64,000 nucleotides of DNA, taken from assembly GCF_017312405.1 (NCBI RefSeq), contig NZ_BLTG01000024.1, positions 1 to 64,000 of the forward strand. The letters run 5' to 3'. The first letter of the stretch is position 1. Every line of letters begins with the position of its first letter. The position numbers and the translations under genes were made by a program. The stretch is from Mycobacterium sp. PO1. Its GTDB lineage: Bacteria; Actinomycetota; Actinomycetes; Mycobacteriales; Mycobacteriaceae. The notes below the pieces were generated by a model. That model was not told the origin of the DNA, made no database searches, and saw only the letters and a list, made by a program, of their open reading frames with translations. Below, in pieces: positions 1 through 13,290 of the stretch.

Positions 1-17
1 GACACAGGGCTACTCAT
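1..17 (-). CDS. hisI: hisI start, phosphoribosyl-AMP cyclohydrolase (partial)
   Basis: Only the first 17 bases are inside the window. They read as ATG followed by Ser-Ser-Pro-Val. A GAGGG ribosome-binding sequence precedes the ATG, which lies 28 bp after the hisF stop. HisI normally follows HisF in mycobacterial his operons and catalyses the next-to-last part of the early pathway (PR-AMP ring opening). The assignment rests on position and start signals; too little protein is visible for homology. Confidence 0.45.
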
Positions 18-45
18 CGGGACCCTCGGCTCTTCGCGCAAGCGC

Positions 46-831
46 TCATCGGACCGTGATCCCTTCAGCCTTCATCGCCGCCTTCACCTCACCGATGCTC
101 AGTTCGCGGAAGTGGAACACGCTGGCCGCCAGCACAGCGTCGGCTCCGGCCTGCACGGCTGGCGCGAAGTGCTCGACGCGACCCGCCCCGCCGCTGGCGA
201 TGACCGGCACCGTCACCGCGCCCCGCACCGCCCGCAACATCGCCAGATCGAACCCGGCCTTGGTGCCGTCGGCGTCCATCGAGTTCAGCAGGATCTCCCC
301 GACACCGAGCTCGGCTCCCCGGGCGGCCCAGTCGACGGCGTCGATCCCGGTGCCGCGCCGGCCGCCGTGCGTGGTGACCTCCCAGCCCGACGGTGTGGGC
401 TCGCTGTCCGCGGGAACGGTCCTGGCGTCGACCGAGAGCACGATGCACTGCGAACCGAACTGCCGGGACAGCTCCGACAACAGCTCCGGTCGGGCGATCG
501 CGGCGGTGTTCACCGACACCTTGTCCGCGCCGGCGCGCAGCAACACGTCGACGTCGGCCACAGAGCGCACACCCCCGCCGACCGTCAACGGGATGAACAC
601 CTGCTCGGCGGTCCGGCGCACCACCTCGAGCATCGTGGCCCGGCCCGACGACGATGCGGTCACATCCAGAAACGTCAGCTCGTCGGCGCCCTCGGCGTCG
701 TACACCGCGGCCAACTCGACCGGATCACCTGCGTCACGCAGGTTTTCGAAGTTGACGCCCTTGACCACCCGGCCGTCGTCGACGTCGAGACACGGGATGA
801 CGCGGGTGGCGACGTCGCTGCTCATTGTCAC
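46..831 (-). CDS. hisF: Imidazole glycerol phosphate synthase, cyclase subunit HisF
   Basis: HisF is the cyclase half of the HisF-HisH synthase. It condenses ammonia from HisH with PRFAR to give imidazole glycerol phosphate and AICAR in cytosolic histidine synthesis. The 261-residue protein is a full-length TIM barrel with the N-terminal PCLDVDDG motif (catalytic Asp16) and the second catalytic aspartate in LSVDAR (Asp135). The phosphate-binding GGG and ASGGAG loops are present. The GTG start at 831 overlaps the impA stop as GTGA and has GGAGG seven bases upstream. An ATG two codons later is less well spaced. It is the last complete gene of a tightly coupled his operon. Confidence 0.97.
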   Translation of the reverse strand: MTMSSDVATRVIPCLDVDDGRVVKGVNFENLRDAGDPVELAAVYDAEGADELTFLDVTASSSGRATMLEVVRRTAEQVFIPLTVGGGVRSVADVDVLLRAGADKVSVNTAAIARPELLSELSRQFGSQCIVLSVDARTVPADSEPTPSGWEVTTHGGRRGTGIDAVDWAARGAELGVGEILLNSMDADGTKAGFDLAMLRAVRGAVTVPVIASGGAGRVEHFAPAVQAGADAVLAASVFHFRELSIGEVKAAMKAEGITVR

Positions 832-1646
832 AGGTAATCCTCCGGAACGCCTGCGGCGCGGACGATGTCGAGCATCTCTTCATGCACCCCGGGGGCCGCG
901 GCCAGCGCCGACGGCGACGAGGCCGTCCACGGTCGCCCGGCCAGGTCGGTGACGACACCGCCCGCGGCGCGCACCAACGCCACCCCGGCGGCGTGATCCC
1001 AGATGTGGTGGCCGAAGCTGATCGCGGCGCCGAGAATCCCCGCCGCGACGAACGCCATGTCGATACCGGTCGACCCGTGCATCCGCACCCGCGAGCATTT
1101 CCGGCTCAGATTGGCGAGGACCTCGGCCCGGTACCGGCCCGGGTAGCGGCCGCGCGAGTCGATGTTGAAGGTGCCGATGCCGACGACCGACTCCGACAGG
1201 GCGCCCGGACCCAACGAGGGCAGAGCGTCGCCGTTGCACAGCACCGGTTCGCCGGTCATCGCGGTGTAGCGCTGCCCGACGAACGGCAGCCACGTCAAAC
1301 CCAGCACGGGGTCCCCGTCGGCCAGCAGAGCGAGCAGCATCGCGGCCATGGGTGACCCCGCGGCGTAGTTGAACGTGCCGTCGATGGGATCGAGGACCCA
1401 CACCAACTCGGCGTCCAACGACTCCCCGCCGAATTCCTCGCCGTGCACACCGATGCCGGTCAGCCTGGTCAGTTCGGCCACCACCCGGCGTTCGATCGCG
1501 AGATCGACCTCGGTGGCGAAGTCGTTGCCCTTCTTCTCCACCGCCGAATCGGCGCGATGGCCGGCGACGAACTGCGCGGAGGCCGAGTCGAGTACGCCGG
1601 CGGCGGTGGCGAGCAGGTCGCGCAGTTGCTGCGGCTCCACGGTCAC
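828..1646 (-). CDS. impA: Inositol monophosphatase family protein ImpA
   Basis: A 272-residue Mg-dependent phosphatase of the inositol monophosphatase/FIG superfamily. The metal-site motifs are visible: Glu71 in the GEEFG stretch, DPIDGT at 86-91 and WDHAAG at 216-221. Members dephosphorylate inositol-1-phosphate or related sugar and histidinol phosphates. Its place between hisA and hisF, with GTGA overlaps on both sides, is the usual mycobacterial arrangement. Either an inositol-phosphate or a histidinol-phosphate role is possible, and the sequence does not decide this. The GTG start at 1646 overlaps the hisA stop. Confidence 0.9.
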   Translation of the reverse strand: MTVEPQQLRDLLATAAGVLDSASAQFVAGHRADSAVEKKGNDFATEVDLAIERRVVAELTRLTGIGVHGEEFGGESLDAELVWVLDPIDGTFNYAAGSPMAAMLLALLADGDPVLGLTWLPFVGQRYTAMTGEPVLCNGDALPSLGPGALSESVVGIGTFNIDSRGRYPGRYRAEVLANLSRKCSRVRMHGSTGIDMAFVAAGILGAAISFGHHIWDHAAGVALVRAAGGVVTDLAGRPWTASSPSALAAAPGVHEEMLDIVRAAGVPEDYL

Positions 1647-2392
1647 GAGCGAACCGCGGCCAGTGCCTCGGGCAGCGTGAAACGCTCCGCGTAGAGCGCC
1701 TTCCCGACGATCGCACCCTCGACCCCCCGATCGGTCAGGGTCGCGATCGCGCGCAGATCGTCGAGACTCGATACCCCGCCGGACGCGATGACCGGGGCCT
1801 CGGTGCGTTCACATACCGCGGCGAGCAGGTCCAGATTCGGCCCCTTCAGGGTGCCGTCCTTAGTGACGTCGGTGACCACGAAACGCGAACAACCTTCGGC
1901 ATCAAGGCGTTCCAGCACCGCCCACAGGTCACCGCCGTCGGTCTCCCAGCCGCGGCCCCGCAGCCGGTAATCGTCGCCGGAGATCTTGACGTCGAGCCCG
2001 ACGGCCACCTTGTCACCGTGCTCGGCGACGACCTTGGCGCACCACTGAGGATTCTCCAGCGCCGCGGTGCCCAGGTTCACCCGGGCACATCCGGTGGCCA
2101 GGGCCGCGGTCAGTGAGTCGTCGTCGCGGATTCCGCCCGACAGTTCGACCGCGACGTCGAGCTTGCCGACCACCTCGGCGAGCAGTTCCCGGTTGGAGCC
2201 GCGGCCGAAAGCCGCGTCCAGATCGACCAGGTGGATCCACTCGGCGCCGTCGCGCTGCCAGGTCATCGCGGCGTCGAGCGCCGAGCCGTACTCGGTCTCG
2301 CTGCCGGCTTGGCCCTGCACCAGGCGCACCGCGCGGCCTTCGACGACGTCGACGGCGGGCAGCAGGACGAGCGAGGGAGAGGTCGCATTCAC
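1643..2392 (-). CDS. hisA: Bifunctional HisA/PriA phosphoribosyl isomerase
   Basis: A 249-residue TIM-barrel isomerase converting ProFAR to PRFAR. In actinobacteria the PriA form also performs the TrpF step of tryptophan synthesis. The catalytic aspartates are Asp14 (PAVDVV) and Asp175 (VTDVTKDG). The GTG start at 2392 lies 5 bp after the hisH stop. The frame stays open far upstream, but that extension runs through hisH and has no family similarity. Stop and start overlap with impA by 4 bp. The dual PriA role is inferred from the actinobacterial context (no separate trpF is visible here). Confidence 0.95.
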   Translation of the reverse strand: MNATSPSLVLLPAVDVVEGRAVRLVQGQAGSETEYGSALDAAMTWQRDGAEWIHLVDLDAAFGRGSNRELLAEVVGKLDVAVELSGGIRDDDSLTAALATGCARVNLGTAALENPQWCAKVVAEHGDKVAVGLDVKISGDDYRLRGRGWETDGGDLWAVLERLDAEGCSRFVVTDVTKDGTLKGPNLDLLAAVCERTEAPVIASGGVSSLDDLRAIATLTDRGVEGAIVGKALYAERFTLPEALAAVRS

Positions 2393-2397
2393 GGGGC

Positions 2398-3014
2398 TCA
2401 ACTTAGCGCCCCGATCCAGTTGGACAGCAATTCGGCGCCGGCGTCCCCGCTCTTCTCGGGATGGAACTGGGTGGCCGACAACGCACCCGTCTCCACCGCG
2501 GCCAGGAACGGTACGTGGTGGGTGGCCCATGTCAACAGCGCCGACGGATCGCCCTCCCACTGCTGAGCGGCATAGGAGTGCACGAAGTAGAACCGGGTGT
2601 CGGCGTCCAGACCCCGGAACAGCACGCTGCCGGCCGGGGCGTCCACCACGTTCCATCCCATGTGCGGAATCACCGGCGCGTCCAGCCGGATCACCGCGCC
2701 GGGCCACTGCCCGCAACCGGTGGTCTCCACCCCGAACTCCACCCCGCGACTGAACAGGATCTGCATTCCCACGCAGACGCCGAGGACCGGACGGTCGGCC
2801 GCGAGCCGGTCGGCGATGATCTTCTCGCCGCCGATCTTGCGCAGGCCCGTCATACAGGACTCGAAGGCGCCCACCCCCGGCACGACCAGCCCGTCAGCCT
2901 CCATCGCGGCGTGCGGATCGGCGGTCACCTCGACGTGCGCGCCGACGCGTTCCAGCGCGCGCTGCGCCGAGCGCAGGTTGCCCGAACCGTAGTCCAGCAC
3001 GACGAGTTTGCGTG

Positions 3015-3018
<4 letters not shown>
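2398..3018 (-). CDS. hisH: Imidazole glycerol phosphate synthase, glutaminase subunit HisH
   Basis: A class I glutamine amidotransferase, 206 residues, which supplies ammonia to HisF. The nucleophile is Cys82 in GVCVGMQ, and the His-Glu pair sits in the C-terminal QFHPEKSG motif. An oxyanion-strand PGVGAF motif is near residue 47. The GTG start overlaps the hisB stop by 4 bp. Only five bases separate it from hisA, so translation is probably coupled along the operon. Length and motifs match the family throughout. Confidence 0.96.
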
Positions 3019-6539
<3,521 letters not shown>

Positions 6540-6551
6540 CAGACTCAGGTC

Positions 6552-7190
6552 ATGACCTGGCAGATGTGGCTGGCGTTCTTCGGGGCGGCAATCGTGATCG
6601 CGGTGTCGCCGGGCGCCGGCGCGGTCCAGTCGATGGCGACCGGGGCGACGCACGGAATCAAGCGCGGGTACTGGTCCATCGCGGGTCTGGAGGCGGGCTT
6701 GGTCCTGCAGCTGGCGCTGGTCGCCATCGGCCTCGGGGCCGCCGTGGCGAACTCGATCCTGGCGTTCACGATCATCAAATGGCTGGGAGTGGCCTACCTG
6801 GTCTACCTGGCGGTGCGGCAGTGGCGCGCCGCCACCGTCGACCTGGTCGGCCGACTCGACGATGCTGCCGGCGGGGGACGTTGCGCGCTGCTGGTCCGTG
6901 GCTTCCTGGTCAATGCCAGCAATCCCAAGGCGCTGGTGTTCTTTCTGGCGGTGATGCCGCAGTTCGTCGTGCCGACCGCACCGCTGCTGCCGCAATACCT
7001 GGCCATCGGCGCCACGATGGTGGTCGTCGACCTGGTCGTGATGGGCCTCTACACCGGGCTGGCGGTCCGGCTGTTGACCTGGCTGCGCACTCCCCGCCAG
7101 CAGACCGCACTCAACCGTGTCCTCTCGGGCCTGTTCGCCGGCGCGGCGGTGGTGCTGGCGTTGGTGCGCCGCGGTCCCGCCGCGGCCTGA
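6552..7190 (+). CDS. LysE/RhtB family exporter
   Basis: A 212-residue inner-membrane protein with about six hydrophobic segments and the family-typical SPGAGAVQSMATG motif near residues 18-30. NPKALVFF follows in the second half. LysE/RhtB proteins export amino acids such as lysine, threonine or homoserine lactone; the substrate here is unknown. It lies 12 bp downstream of the nitroreductase gene on the same strand, so co-transcription is likely. It is convergent with the gene ending at 7194. Confidence 0.85.
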   Translation: MTWQMWLAFFGAAIVIAVSPGAGAVQSMATGATHGIKRGYWSIAGLEAGLVLQLALVAIGLGAAVANSILAFTIIKWLGVAYLVYLAVRQWRAATVDLVGRLDDAAGGGRCALLVRGFLVNASNPKALVFFLAVMPQFVVPTAPLLPQYLAIGATMVVVDLVVMGLYTGLAVRLLTWLRTPRQQTALNRVLSGLFAGAAVVLALVRRGPAAA

Positions 7191-7193
7191 CGG

Positions 7194-7670
7194 TCAGGCG
7201 CACAACCCGCTGATCTGGGCGCCGGCGTCCTCGGCCTGCTCGAGACGGCCGGCCTGCACGGGATCTGAATCGGGCACGCCGGCGGTGGCGGCCGCACCGA
7301 TGTCCATCACCAGACCGGCGAACCGGCGGATCTCGCCCGCCAGCTCCGGCGGAGTGGCCGGATCCAGCCTGGCCAGCAGGTATTGACCGCCGTCGAACAG
7401 CGCCGCCCGCGCGTTGCCCGACACCGCAAGAGCTCCTGCGATGTCGCCGAAGCCGCCCGGCGGCTCGCGGTTGGTGTTGATCGCCACCCCGGTGCGCACG
7501 GTGGCGAACGCCGCGCAGATCGCCGTCCGAGCCTCGTCGCGCTGGGCCTGGCTGTACTCGGGGACGCTGTCGCGCTGCCGCAGCAGCGCGACGAGCGCCA
7601 GACCCAGCGACAGCACTGCCAGAGCGAGTGCGACGACCGACGTCATCGGGCGTCTCGGAGACCTCTCCAC
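7194..7670 (-). CDS. Small membrane-anchored conserved protein
   Basis: A 158-residue protein with one N-terminal hydrophobic segment (about residues 10-28), a Lys/Arg-poor extracytoplasmic-looking remainder and a C-terminal cysteine. Two further cysteines lie at both ends of the soluble part, so a disulfide is possible. I recognise no domain. It ends 3 bp from the LysE gene on the other strand and lies 3 bp downstream of the nadC stop, so it may be the last gene of the nad operon. An internal ATG eight codons in is an alternative start. Confidence 0.65.
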   Translation of the reverse strand: MERSPRRPMTSVVALALAVLSLGLALVALLRQRDSVPEYSQAQRDEARTAICAAFATVRTGVAINTNREPPGGFGDIAGALAVSGNARAALFDGGQYLLARLDPATPPELAGEIRRFAGLVMDIGAAATAGVPDSDPVQAGRLEQAEDAGAQISGLCA

Positions 7671-7673
7671 GAT

Positions 7674-8543
7674 CTACAGATCCAACCCCAGGTCGAGCAC
7701 CTGCACCGAGTGGGTGAGCGCACCGACGGCCAGATAATCCACCCCGGTACCGGCGTAGTCGCCGGCGTTCGGCAGGGACAGGCCGCCGGAGGACTCCAGC
7801 TTGGTGCCGGGTGCCCGTGCGTCGCGGCGCTGCACCGCGATCTGTGTCTGCCACACCGGGAAATTGTCGAGCAACACCAGCTCGACGTCCTCGGCGAGGA
7901 TCTCATCGAGTTGTTCGAGCGAGTCCACTTCGACCTCGCACGGCAGGTCGGGCGCCGCGGCTCGCACCTGGCGCAGCGCGGCCAGGATCGAACCCGCCGC
8001 GGCGACATGGTTGTCCTTGATCAGGGCCGCATCACCGAGTCCCATGCGGTGATTCACGCCGCCACCGACGCGGACGGCGTACTTCTGCAGGGCGCGCAGG
8101 CCGGGCAGTGTCTTGCGGGTGTCGCGGATCTGGGCCCGCGTTCCGGAGATCGCCTCGACCCACGCCGCCGTCGTCGTCGCGATGCCGGACAGGTGGCACA
8201 GGACGTTCAGCATCGTGCGCTCGGCCGTCAGGATCCCGCGGGTCGGGCCCTCGATCGTCAGGGCGACCCCGCCGGGCTGCAGCCGCGAACCGTCGGGCAC
8301 CCGGTGTGTCACCCGGTAGCTGTCGGGGCCGAGCACGTCGTCGAGCACCATCAGCGCGACGTCCGCTCCTGCGAGCACGCCGGGTTCGCGGCTCACCACC
8401 GAGGCGGTAGTGGTGGCGTCGGCGGGCACCGTGGCCAGCGTGGTCACATCCGGTCCGTAGCGCAGGTCCTCGTCGAGCGCCCGCGCGATGACCCCACGAG
8501 CTTCGGTGAGCTCGGCCTCGCTGAGTGCGGTCAGGTCGATCAT
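7674..8543 (-). CDS. nadC: Nicotinate-nucleotide pyrophosphorylase (quinolinate phosphoribosyltransferase)
   Basis: A 289-residue enzyme converting quinolinate and PRPP to nicotinate mononucleotide, the third de novo NAD step. Key motifs are RYGPDVTT (28-35), DTRKT (141-145) and HRMGLGDAALIKDNH (165-179), which carry the substrate-binding basic residues. ATG at 8543 overlaps the nadB stop as ATGA and has GGAGG about 11 bases upstream. The reading frame upstream of this ATG runs through nadB and was rejected. Confidence 0.96.
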   Translation of the reverse strand: MIDLTALSEAELTEARGVIARALDEDLRYGPDVTTLATVPADATTTASVVSREPGVLAGADVALMVLDDVLGPDSYRVTHRVPDGSRLQPGGVALTIEGPTRGILTAERTMLNVLCHLSGIATTTAAWVEAISGTRAQIRDTRKTLPGLRALQKYAVRVGGGVNHRMGLGDAALIKDNHVAAAGSILAALRQVRAAAPDLPCEVEVDSLEQLDEILAEDVELVLLDNFPVWQTQIAVQRRDARAPGTKLESSGGLSLPNAGDYAGTGVDYLAVGALTHSVQVLDLGLDL

Positions 8544-10102
8544 GTGCCCGCCACCTCCGGAACCAACGTGCGACTGAAAGCCTGCGCCGGATCGATGTCC
8601 GGAAAGTCGGCGCGGTGATGACATCCGCGGGATTCGGTGCGCGCGCGGGCGGCGGCCGCGACGGCGCCCGCCACCGTCGTCAGCGATGCGTCTTCGACGT
8701 CGCGGCGGCAGCTCAAGCGGCGCATCGGCGCGCCGTCGAGAATCTCCTGCAGAGCAGCCAACCCCTCACCGGTGCGGGTGACGGAGGCGTTGGCGGTCAT
8801 CGCCCGCTGCAGCTCGGCGCGCGGTACCGCCGGCCGAGCCGGGAGCGCCGCCGCAGTGACCCGGCTGGGGCCGGCGTGCGCGGCGTGGTCGGCGGCCGCC
8901 GTCCCGGCGCGTCCACCGACGACGAGCCCTTCCAGAAGGCTGTTGCTGGCCAACCGGTTGGCGCCGTGCATCCCGGTTCGTGCCGCTTCTCCCGCGGCGA
9001 ACAAGCCTGTCACCTCGGTCCGGCCGTGCACGTCGGTGGCGACTCCCCCGCAGCTGTAGTGGGCGCCGGGAACCACCGGGATGAGCTCCCGCACCGGGTC
9101 GATCCCGGCTCCCAGGCACGCCGCGGTGACAGTGGGAAATCGTTCAGGCAGACGGTCGATCGCCCGTGCGTCGAGGAACACGCACGCATCACCGGTCTGC
9201 GTCAGACGGGCCTCGATCGCGGCTGCGACGACGTCGCGCGGCGCCAGATCGCCCATCGGATGCGCACCCGCGGTCACCGAGTGGCCCCGCGCGTCGACGA
9301 GCACAGCACCTTCACCGCGCAGCGCCTCGGTGATGAGCGGTCGCCGGCCGGTACTGCCCGGGTCGAACAGCATGGTCGGATGGAACTGGACGAACTCGAC
9401 GTCGCTGACCGCCACCCCGGCCCACATCGCCAGGGCGACGCCGTCGCCGGTCGAGCCTTCGGGGTTGGTGGTGGCCTGGTACAGATGTCCCAGACCTCCC
9501 GTCGCGACGATCACCGAGGGCGCATGGATGACTCCCGGTCCGTCGCCGCTGAGGACCAGTACCCCGGACACCATTCCGTCGTCGAGCAGCAGGTCCACCG
9601 CGACGTGGTTGTGGCGGACGTCGAGCCGGGCGGCAGCGTCGTCCAGAGCCCGCTGGACCTCTGCGCCGGTGGCATCGCCGCCGGCGTGGATGATGCGGTG
9701 CCGGGTGTGACCGCCTTCGCGGGTCAGCGCCCAGCCGCCGGCTGCGGATTCGTCGAACCGGGCTCCCCACCCGACCAGGTCGGTGACGGCGCGGTAGCCG
9801 TCGGCCACGATCGACCGGACGGCGTCGGGATCGCACAATCCCGCCCCTGCGGAGAGTGTGTCGGCGACGTGGGCCTCGACCGAGTCGTCGGTGTCGCGAA
9901 AGCTCTCCGGCAGCACCACCGCAATGCCGCCCTGCGCGTAGAACGTGGCGGTGTCCCCGACCTTGCTGAGCACGACCACAGTACGGCCGCGGCGGTGCGC
10001 GGCCAGCGCCGCGGCCAGGCCGGCCACGCCGGTGCCGATGACGACGACATCGGCACGCTGGCGCCAGAGGTTGGTCCCGCCGCAGGCGGGTGGGCGCGTC
10101 AT
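8540..10102 (-). CDS. nadB: L-aspartate oxidase
   Basis: An FAD flavoprotein of 520 residues oxidising aspartate to iminoaspartate, the first de novo NAD step. The Rossmann FAD motif GTGVAG is at 23-28, followed by [10 protein letters not shown] near 53-62. A C-terminal helical domain matches the succinate dehydrogenase/fumarate reductase family. The start codon ATG at 10102 overlaps the nadA stop. The iminoaspartate product is unstable, which fits the tight coupling with quinolinate synthase upstream. Confidence 0.95.
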   Translation of the reverse strand: MTRPPACGGTNLWRQRADVVVIGTGVAGLAAALAAHRRGRTVVVLSKVGDTATFYAQGGIAVVLPESFRDTDDSVEAHVADTLSAGAGLCDPDAVRSIVADGYRAVTDLVGWGARFDESAAGGWALTREGGHTRHRIIHAGGDATGAEVQRALDDAAARLDVRHNHVAVDLLLDDGMVSGVLVLSGDGPGVIHAPSVIVATGGLGHLYQATTNPEGSTGDGVALAMWAGVAVSDVEFVQFHPTMLFDPGSTGRRPLITEALRGEGAVLVDARGHSVTAGAHPMGDLAPRDVVAAAIEARLTQTGDACVFLDARAIDRLPERFPTVTAACLGAGIDPVRELIPVVPGAHYSCGGVATDVHGRTEVTGLFAAGEAARTGMHGANRLASNSLLEGLVVGGRAGTAAADHAAHAGPSRVTAAALPARPAVPRAELQRAMTANASVTRTGEGLAALQEILDGAPMRRLSCRRDVEDASLTTVAGAVAAAARARTESRGCHHRADFPDIDPAQAFSRTLVPEVAGT

Positions 10103-11142
10103 TCGCCGCCGCCGGGCTGTCCGATCTCGATCATCCGCTGGACGCTGGCTCGCGCCGCCGTCGCGACGTCCGGGTCCACGTGCACCTCGTCGGCGCCCTC
10201 GACGAGGCAACGCAGCAACGCCGCCGGGGTGATCATCTTCATGTACCGGCAGGACGCGCGGTCGTTGACCGCTTGGAAGTCCACCTCCGGCGCGGCGCGG
10301 CGCAGCTGGTGCAGCATGCCCACCTCGGTGGCGACCAGAACCTGGCGGGCGCCGGTCTGGCGGGCGGCGTCGAGCATGCCACCGGTGGACAGGATCTTGA
10401 CGCGATCCTCGGGGAAGGAACCTTCGCCGGCCAGGTACAGCGCCGAGGTGGCACACCCGCACTCGGGGTGGACGAACAGTTCGGCGTCGGGATGCGTGCG
10501 GGCCTGCTCGGCGAGTTCGTCGCCGTTGATCCCGGCGTGCACATGGCATTCGCCGGCCCACACGTGAAGGTTGGTGCGCCCGGTCACGCGGCGCACATGG
10601 GCGCCCAGGAACTGGTCGGGGCAGAACAGAACCTCGCGGTCGGCAGGGATCGAGTCGACCACCTCGACCGCGTTCGACGACGTGCAGCAGATGTCGGTCT
10701 CGGCCTTCACCGCTGCGGTGGTGTTGACGTAGGACACCACCACCGCGCCGGGATGCTCGGCCTTCCAGGCGCGCAACTCGTCGGCGGTGATCGAGTCGGC
10801 CAGCGAGCATCCGGCCCGCTCGTCGGGGATGAGGACGGTCTTGGCCGGCGACAGGATCTTGGCGGTCTCGGCCATGAAGTGCACACCGCAGAAGACGATG
10901 GTGTCTTCGCCGGCCTCGGCGGCGATGCGCGACAGTGCCAGTGAATCGCCGACGTGGTCGGCCACATCCTGGATCGCCGGCAGCTGGTAGTTGTGCGCCA
11001 GCAGCGTGGCGCCACGCAGATCGAGGAGGCGACGGACTTCGGCCGCCCACTGCTCGTCGCCGTCGACACCGGAATAGCCACCGGGACCGTCGACGATCCG
11101 AGCGGTCAGGTCGTGAGCGGTGTTCTGGTCCAGGACCGTCAT
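10099..11142 (-). CDS. nadA: Quinolinate synthase
   Basis: A 347-residue [4Fe-4S] enzyme condensing iminoaspartate with dihydroxyacetone phosphate. Cluster-ligand cysteines are visible in the [18 protein letters not shown] region and the HPECGC motif, plus one near HSEGMV-type positions in the middle third. The LLAHNYQ substrate motif is near residue 47. AAGGAGG at 11149-11155 fixes the ATG at 11142. This is the first gene of nadABC, transcribed away from the NrtR-type regulator with the operator between them. The open frame upstream of the ATG reads antisense to that regulator. Confidence 0.95.
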   Translation of the reverse strand: MTVLDQNTAHDLTARIVDGPGGYSGVDGDEQWAAEVRRLLDLRGATLLAHNYQLPAIQDVADHVGDSLALSRIAAEAGEDTIVFCGVHFMAETAKILSPAKTVLIPDERAGCSLADSITADELRAWKAEHPGAVVVSYVNTTAAVKAETDICCTSSNAVEVVDSIPADREVLFCPDQFLGAHVRRVTGRTNLHVWAGECHVHAGINGDELAEQARTHPDAELFVHPECGCATSALYLAGEGSFPEDRVKILSTGGMLDAARQTGARQVLVATEVGMLHQLRRAAPEVDFQAVNDRASCRYMKMITPAALLRCLVEGADEVHVDPDVATAARASVQRMIEIGQPGGGE

Positions 11143-11167
11143 GTCCGCCTCCTTCACTACGTGCGAG

Positions 11168-11190
11168 GTTTTCGACTTACAATCGAAAAC
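11168..11190. promoter_or_regulatory. NrtR-type operator between nadABC and nrtR
   Basis: A perfect inverted repeat with 8-bp arms, GTTTTCGA and TCGAAAAC, and a 7-bp spacer lies between the divergent nadA and Nudix-like regulator genes. The spacer side contains TACAAT at 11178-11183, a -10 hexamer seven bases before the regulator's GTG. A protein bound here would therefore cover the regulator's own promoter and the region 26 bp upstream of the nadA start codon. Repression of nadABC by NrtR is established in mycobacteria; the exact site here is read from sequence. Confidence 0.88.
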
Positions 11191-11895
11191 GTGGCCCATA
11201 TTATCACCGAGCATGAGGTGCTGGCAGTGGTGTTCCAGGTTCGCCTGCCCACCGCCGCCGACACCGACGGGAAACCCGCACTTCACGTGCTGTTGTGGCA
11301 GCGTGCACTCGATCCCGAACGCGGAAAGTGGTCGCTGCCGGGCGGTCGACTCGGCGCCGACGAAGACCTCACGAGCTCGGTTCGGCGCCAACTGGCGGAG
11401 AAGGTGGACCTGCGCGAGTTGGCCCATCTCGAGCAACTCGCCGTGTTCTCCGACCCGACCCGCGTGCCCGGCCCCCGCACCATCGCGTCGTCGTTCCTGG
11501 GTCTGGTGCCCTCCCCTGCCACCCCGGAACTTCCCTCGGACACCTGCTGGCACGCAGTCAGCGACCTGCCACCGATGGCGTTCGACCACGGGCCGATGGT
11601 CGAGCATGCACGCACCCGACTCGGCGCGAAACTGTCCTACACCAACATCGGATTTGCCTTGGCGCCAGACGAATTCGCACTCTCCACACTGCGCGACATC
11701 TACAGCGCGGCACTGGGGCACCCCGTCGACGCGACCAACCTGCAACGCGTGCTCGAGCGGCGGAAGGTCATCACCAGGACCGGAACCACCGCGAGATCCG
11801 GCCGCAGCGGAGGACGTCCCGCGGCGTTGTATCGGTTCGCCGATTCCCGCTATCGGGTCACCGATGAGTTCGCTGCTTTACGCCCCCCGGGGTGA
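11191..11895 (+). CDS. nrtR: Nudix-related transcriptional regulator NrtR
   Basis: A 234-residue fusion of a Nudix fold (about 8-150) and a C-terminal winged helix (about 155-230). The Nudix box at 51-73 is degenerate: RQLAEKVD replaces the catalytic REUXEEXGU pattern, so hydrolase activity is unlikely and a ligand-sensing role (ADP-ribose in the family) fits. GTG at 11191 abuts the operator and follows TACAAT by seven bases, indicating a leaderless mRNA with autoregulation. It controls the divergent nadABC operon. The frame is open further upstream, but that part lies in nadA. Confidence 0.9.
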   Translation: MAHIITEHEVLAVVFQVRLPTAADTDGKPALHVLLWQRALDPERGKWSLPGGRLGADEDLTSSVRRQLAEKVDLRELAHLEQLAVFSDPTRVPGPRTIASSFLGLVPSPATPELPSDTCWHAVSDLPPMAFDHGPMVEHARTRLGAKLSYTNIGFALAPDEFALSTLRDIYSAALGHPVDATNLQRVLERRKVITRTGTTARSGRSGGRPAALYRFADSRYRVTDEFAALRPPG

Positions 11896-11905
11896 GTCGA
11901 CTGGA

Positions 11906-11923
11906 TTCTTAATGCCTTCTTAA
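11906..11923 (+). promoter_or_regulatory. Direct heptamer repeat upstream of the lipase gene
   Basis: TTCTTAA occurs twice with a TGCC spacer, an 11-bp period that puts both copies on one face of the helix. Response regulators of the OmpR/PhoB family bind heptamer direct repeats with 4-bp spacers. The repeat ends 14 bp before the lipase ATG. It is AT-rich in a GC-rich region and so stands out. No regulator can be assigned. Confidence 0.35.
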
Positions 11924-11937
11924 GTACCGTCGCGGAG

Positions 11938-13290
11938 ATGGAGATGGGTAGCGTAGCGCGGGCGACCGGCGCCGAATGGATCGGTCAGGCGGCCCACGAA
12001 CCGCTCAAGCCCAGGTCAGCGCCCGTCGTGCCGGACAAGGACCCGTTCTACCAACCGCCGGCGGGCTACGAGCACGCGCGCCCCGGCACGGTGCTGCGGT
12101 CCCGCGACGTCGAGCTGGCGTTCCTCGGCTTCATCCCCCAGAAGTTCACCGCCACCCAGCTGCTGTACCGCACCGCCGACTTCGAGGGACAGCCCCAAGC
12201 CGGCGTGACGACCGTCGTCATTCCGACCGAGCGCGCCCGCAAAGGCCCGCTTCCCATCATCTCCTACCAGTGCGCGATCGACGCGGTCGCGGCCCGCTGT
12301 TTCCCCTCCTACGCGATGCGCCGGGGCGCCAAGGCCATCGGCTCCATCGCCCAATTCGAGTTCCTGTTGGTGGCGGCGGCCCTGGCGGAGGGATGGGCGG
12401 TGTCCGTCCCCGACCACGAGGGGTCAACCGGCATGTGGGGGGCACCGTACGAGCCCGGCTACCACATCCTCGACGGCATCCGCGCCGCGATCAGCCACGA
12501 GCCGTTCGACCTGACCGCCGAATCCCCCGTCGGGTTGTGGGGATATTCCGGAGGCGGACTGGCCTCGGCGTGGGCTGCCGAGGTCCAGGAAAGCTACGCA
12601 CCCGAGCTCAACATCGTCGGTGCCGTGCTCGGCTCACCGGTCGGCGACCTGGGCCACACGTTCCGGCGCCTCAACGGCAGTCTCTACGCCGGCCTGCCGG
12701 CGCTGGTCGTGGCGGCGCTCAGCCACATCTACCCGGACCTCGACCGTGTCATCGACGAACACGTCACCGACGAGGGCAGAGAAATGCTGACGCGCATCCA
12801 GCGGATGACCACGGCGCACGCCCTGGTGTGGATGGCCGGCAAGGACATGGCGCACATGATCGACCGCCCCCTGGAGGAGATCCTGCTGACCCCCGAGGTC
12901 CAGCACGTCTTCGACAGCATCAAGCTCGGGACCGCGGCGCCCAAGGTTCCGGTGTTGATCGTTCAGGCGGTCCACGACCGCGTCATCTCGGTCGAGGACA
13001 TCGACGACCTGGCCGAGACCTACGCCCGTGGCGGGTCCCGGGTGACGTATCACCGCGACCTGTTCAGCGAGCACATGCTGCTTCATCCGATGTCCGCGCC
13101 CATGACGCTGCGTTGGCTGCGGGAACGCTTCGCCGGCCAGCCCTTGCGCACACACATCAAGCGGACCAAATGGCCCACTCTGCTCAACCCGTCGACCTAC
13201 CGCGGAATGATCACGCTCGGCATGATCACGGCGAAGGTGATGACGGGCCGGCGGGTGGAACGGACCCCGCTGTCGCGGTTCGATCTGTAG
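11938..13290 (+). CDS. Secretory-lipase (LIP) family alpha/beta hydrolase
   Basis: A 450-residue alpha/beta hydrolase resembling the LIP lipase family (PF03583). The nucleophile elbow GYSGG is at 202-206 (Ser204). An Asp in QAVHDRVIS near 348 and a His in SEHMLLHP near 381 complete a plausible triad. No clear signal peptide precedes residue 40, so the protein may be cytoplasmic or cell-wall associated by another route. Two possible ATG starts lie six bases apart (11938 and 11944). From memory an orthologue sits at the same place in M. tuberculosis. The 3' end overlaps the convergent DUF2567 gene by 65 bp. Confidence 0.78.
   Translation: MEMGSVARATGAEWIGQAAHEPLKPRSAPVVPDKDPFYQPPAGYEHARPGTVLRSRDVELAFLGFIPQKFTATQLLYRTADFEGQPQAGVTTVVIPTERARKGPLPIISYQCAIDAVAARCFPSYAMRRGAKAIGSIAQFEFLLVAAALAEGWAVSVPDHEGSTGMWGAPYEPGYHILDGIRAAISHEPFDLTAESPVGLWGYSGGGLASAWAAEVQESYAPELNIVGAVLGSPVGDLGHTFRRLNGSLYAGLPALVVAALSHIYPDLDRVIDEHVTDEGREMLTRIQRMTTAHALVWMAGKDMAHMIDRPLEEILLTPEVQHVFDSIKLGTAAPKVPVLIVQAVHDRVISVEDIDDLAETYARGGSRVTYHRDLFSEHMLLHPMSAPMTLRWLRERFAGQPLRTHIKRTKWPTLLNPSTYRGMITLGMITAKVMTGRRVERTPLSRFDL

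Noticed and set aside
2393..2716. In-frame extension of hisA upstream of 2392
   Set aside because: It lies entirely inside hisH, has no family similarity, and GTG at 2392 gives the exact HisA length.
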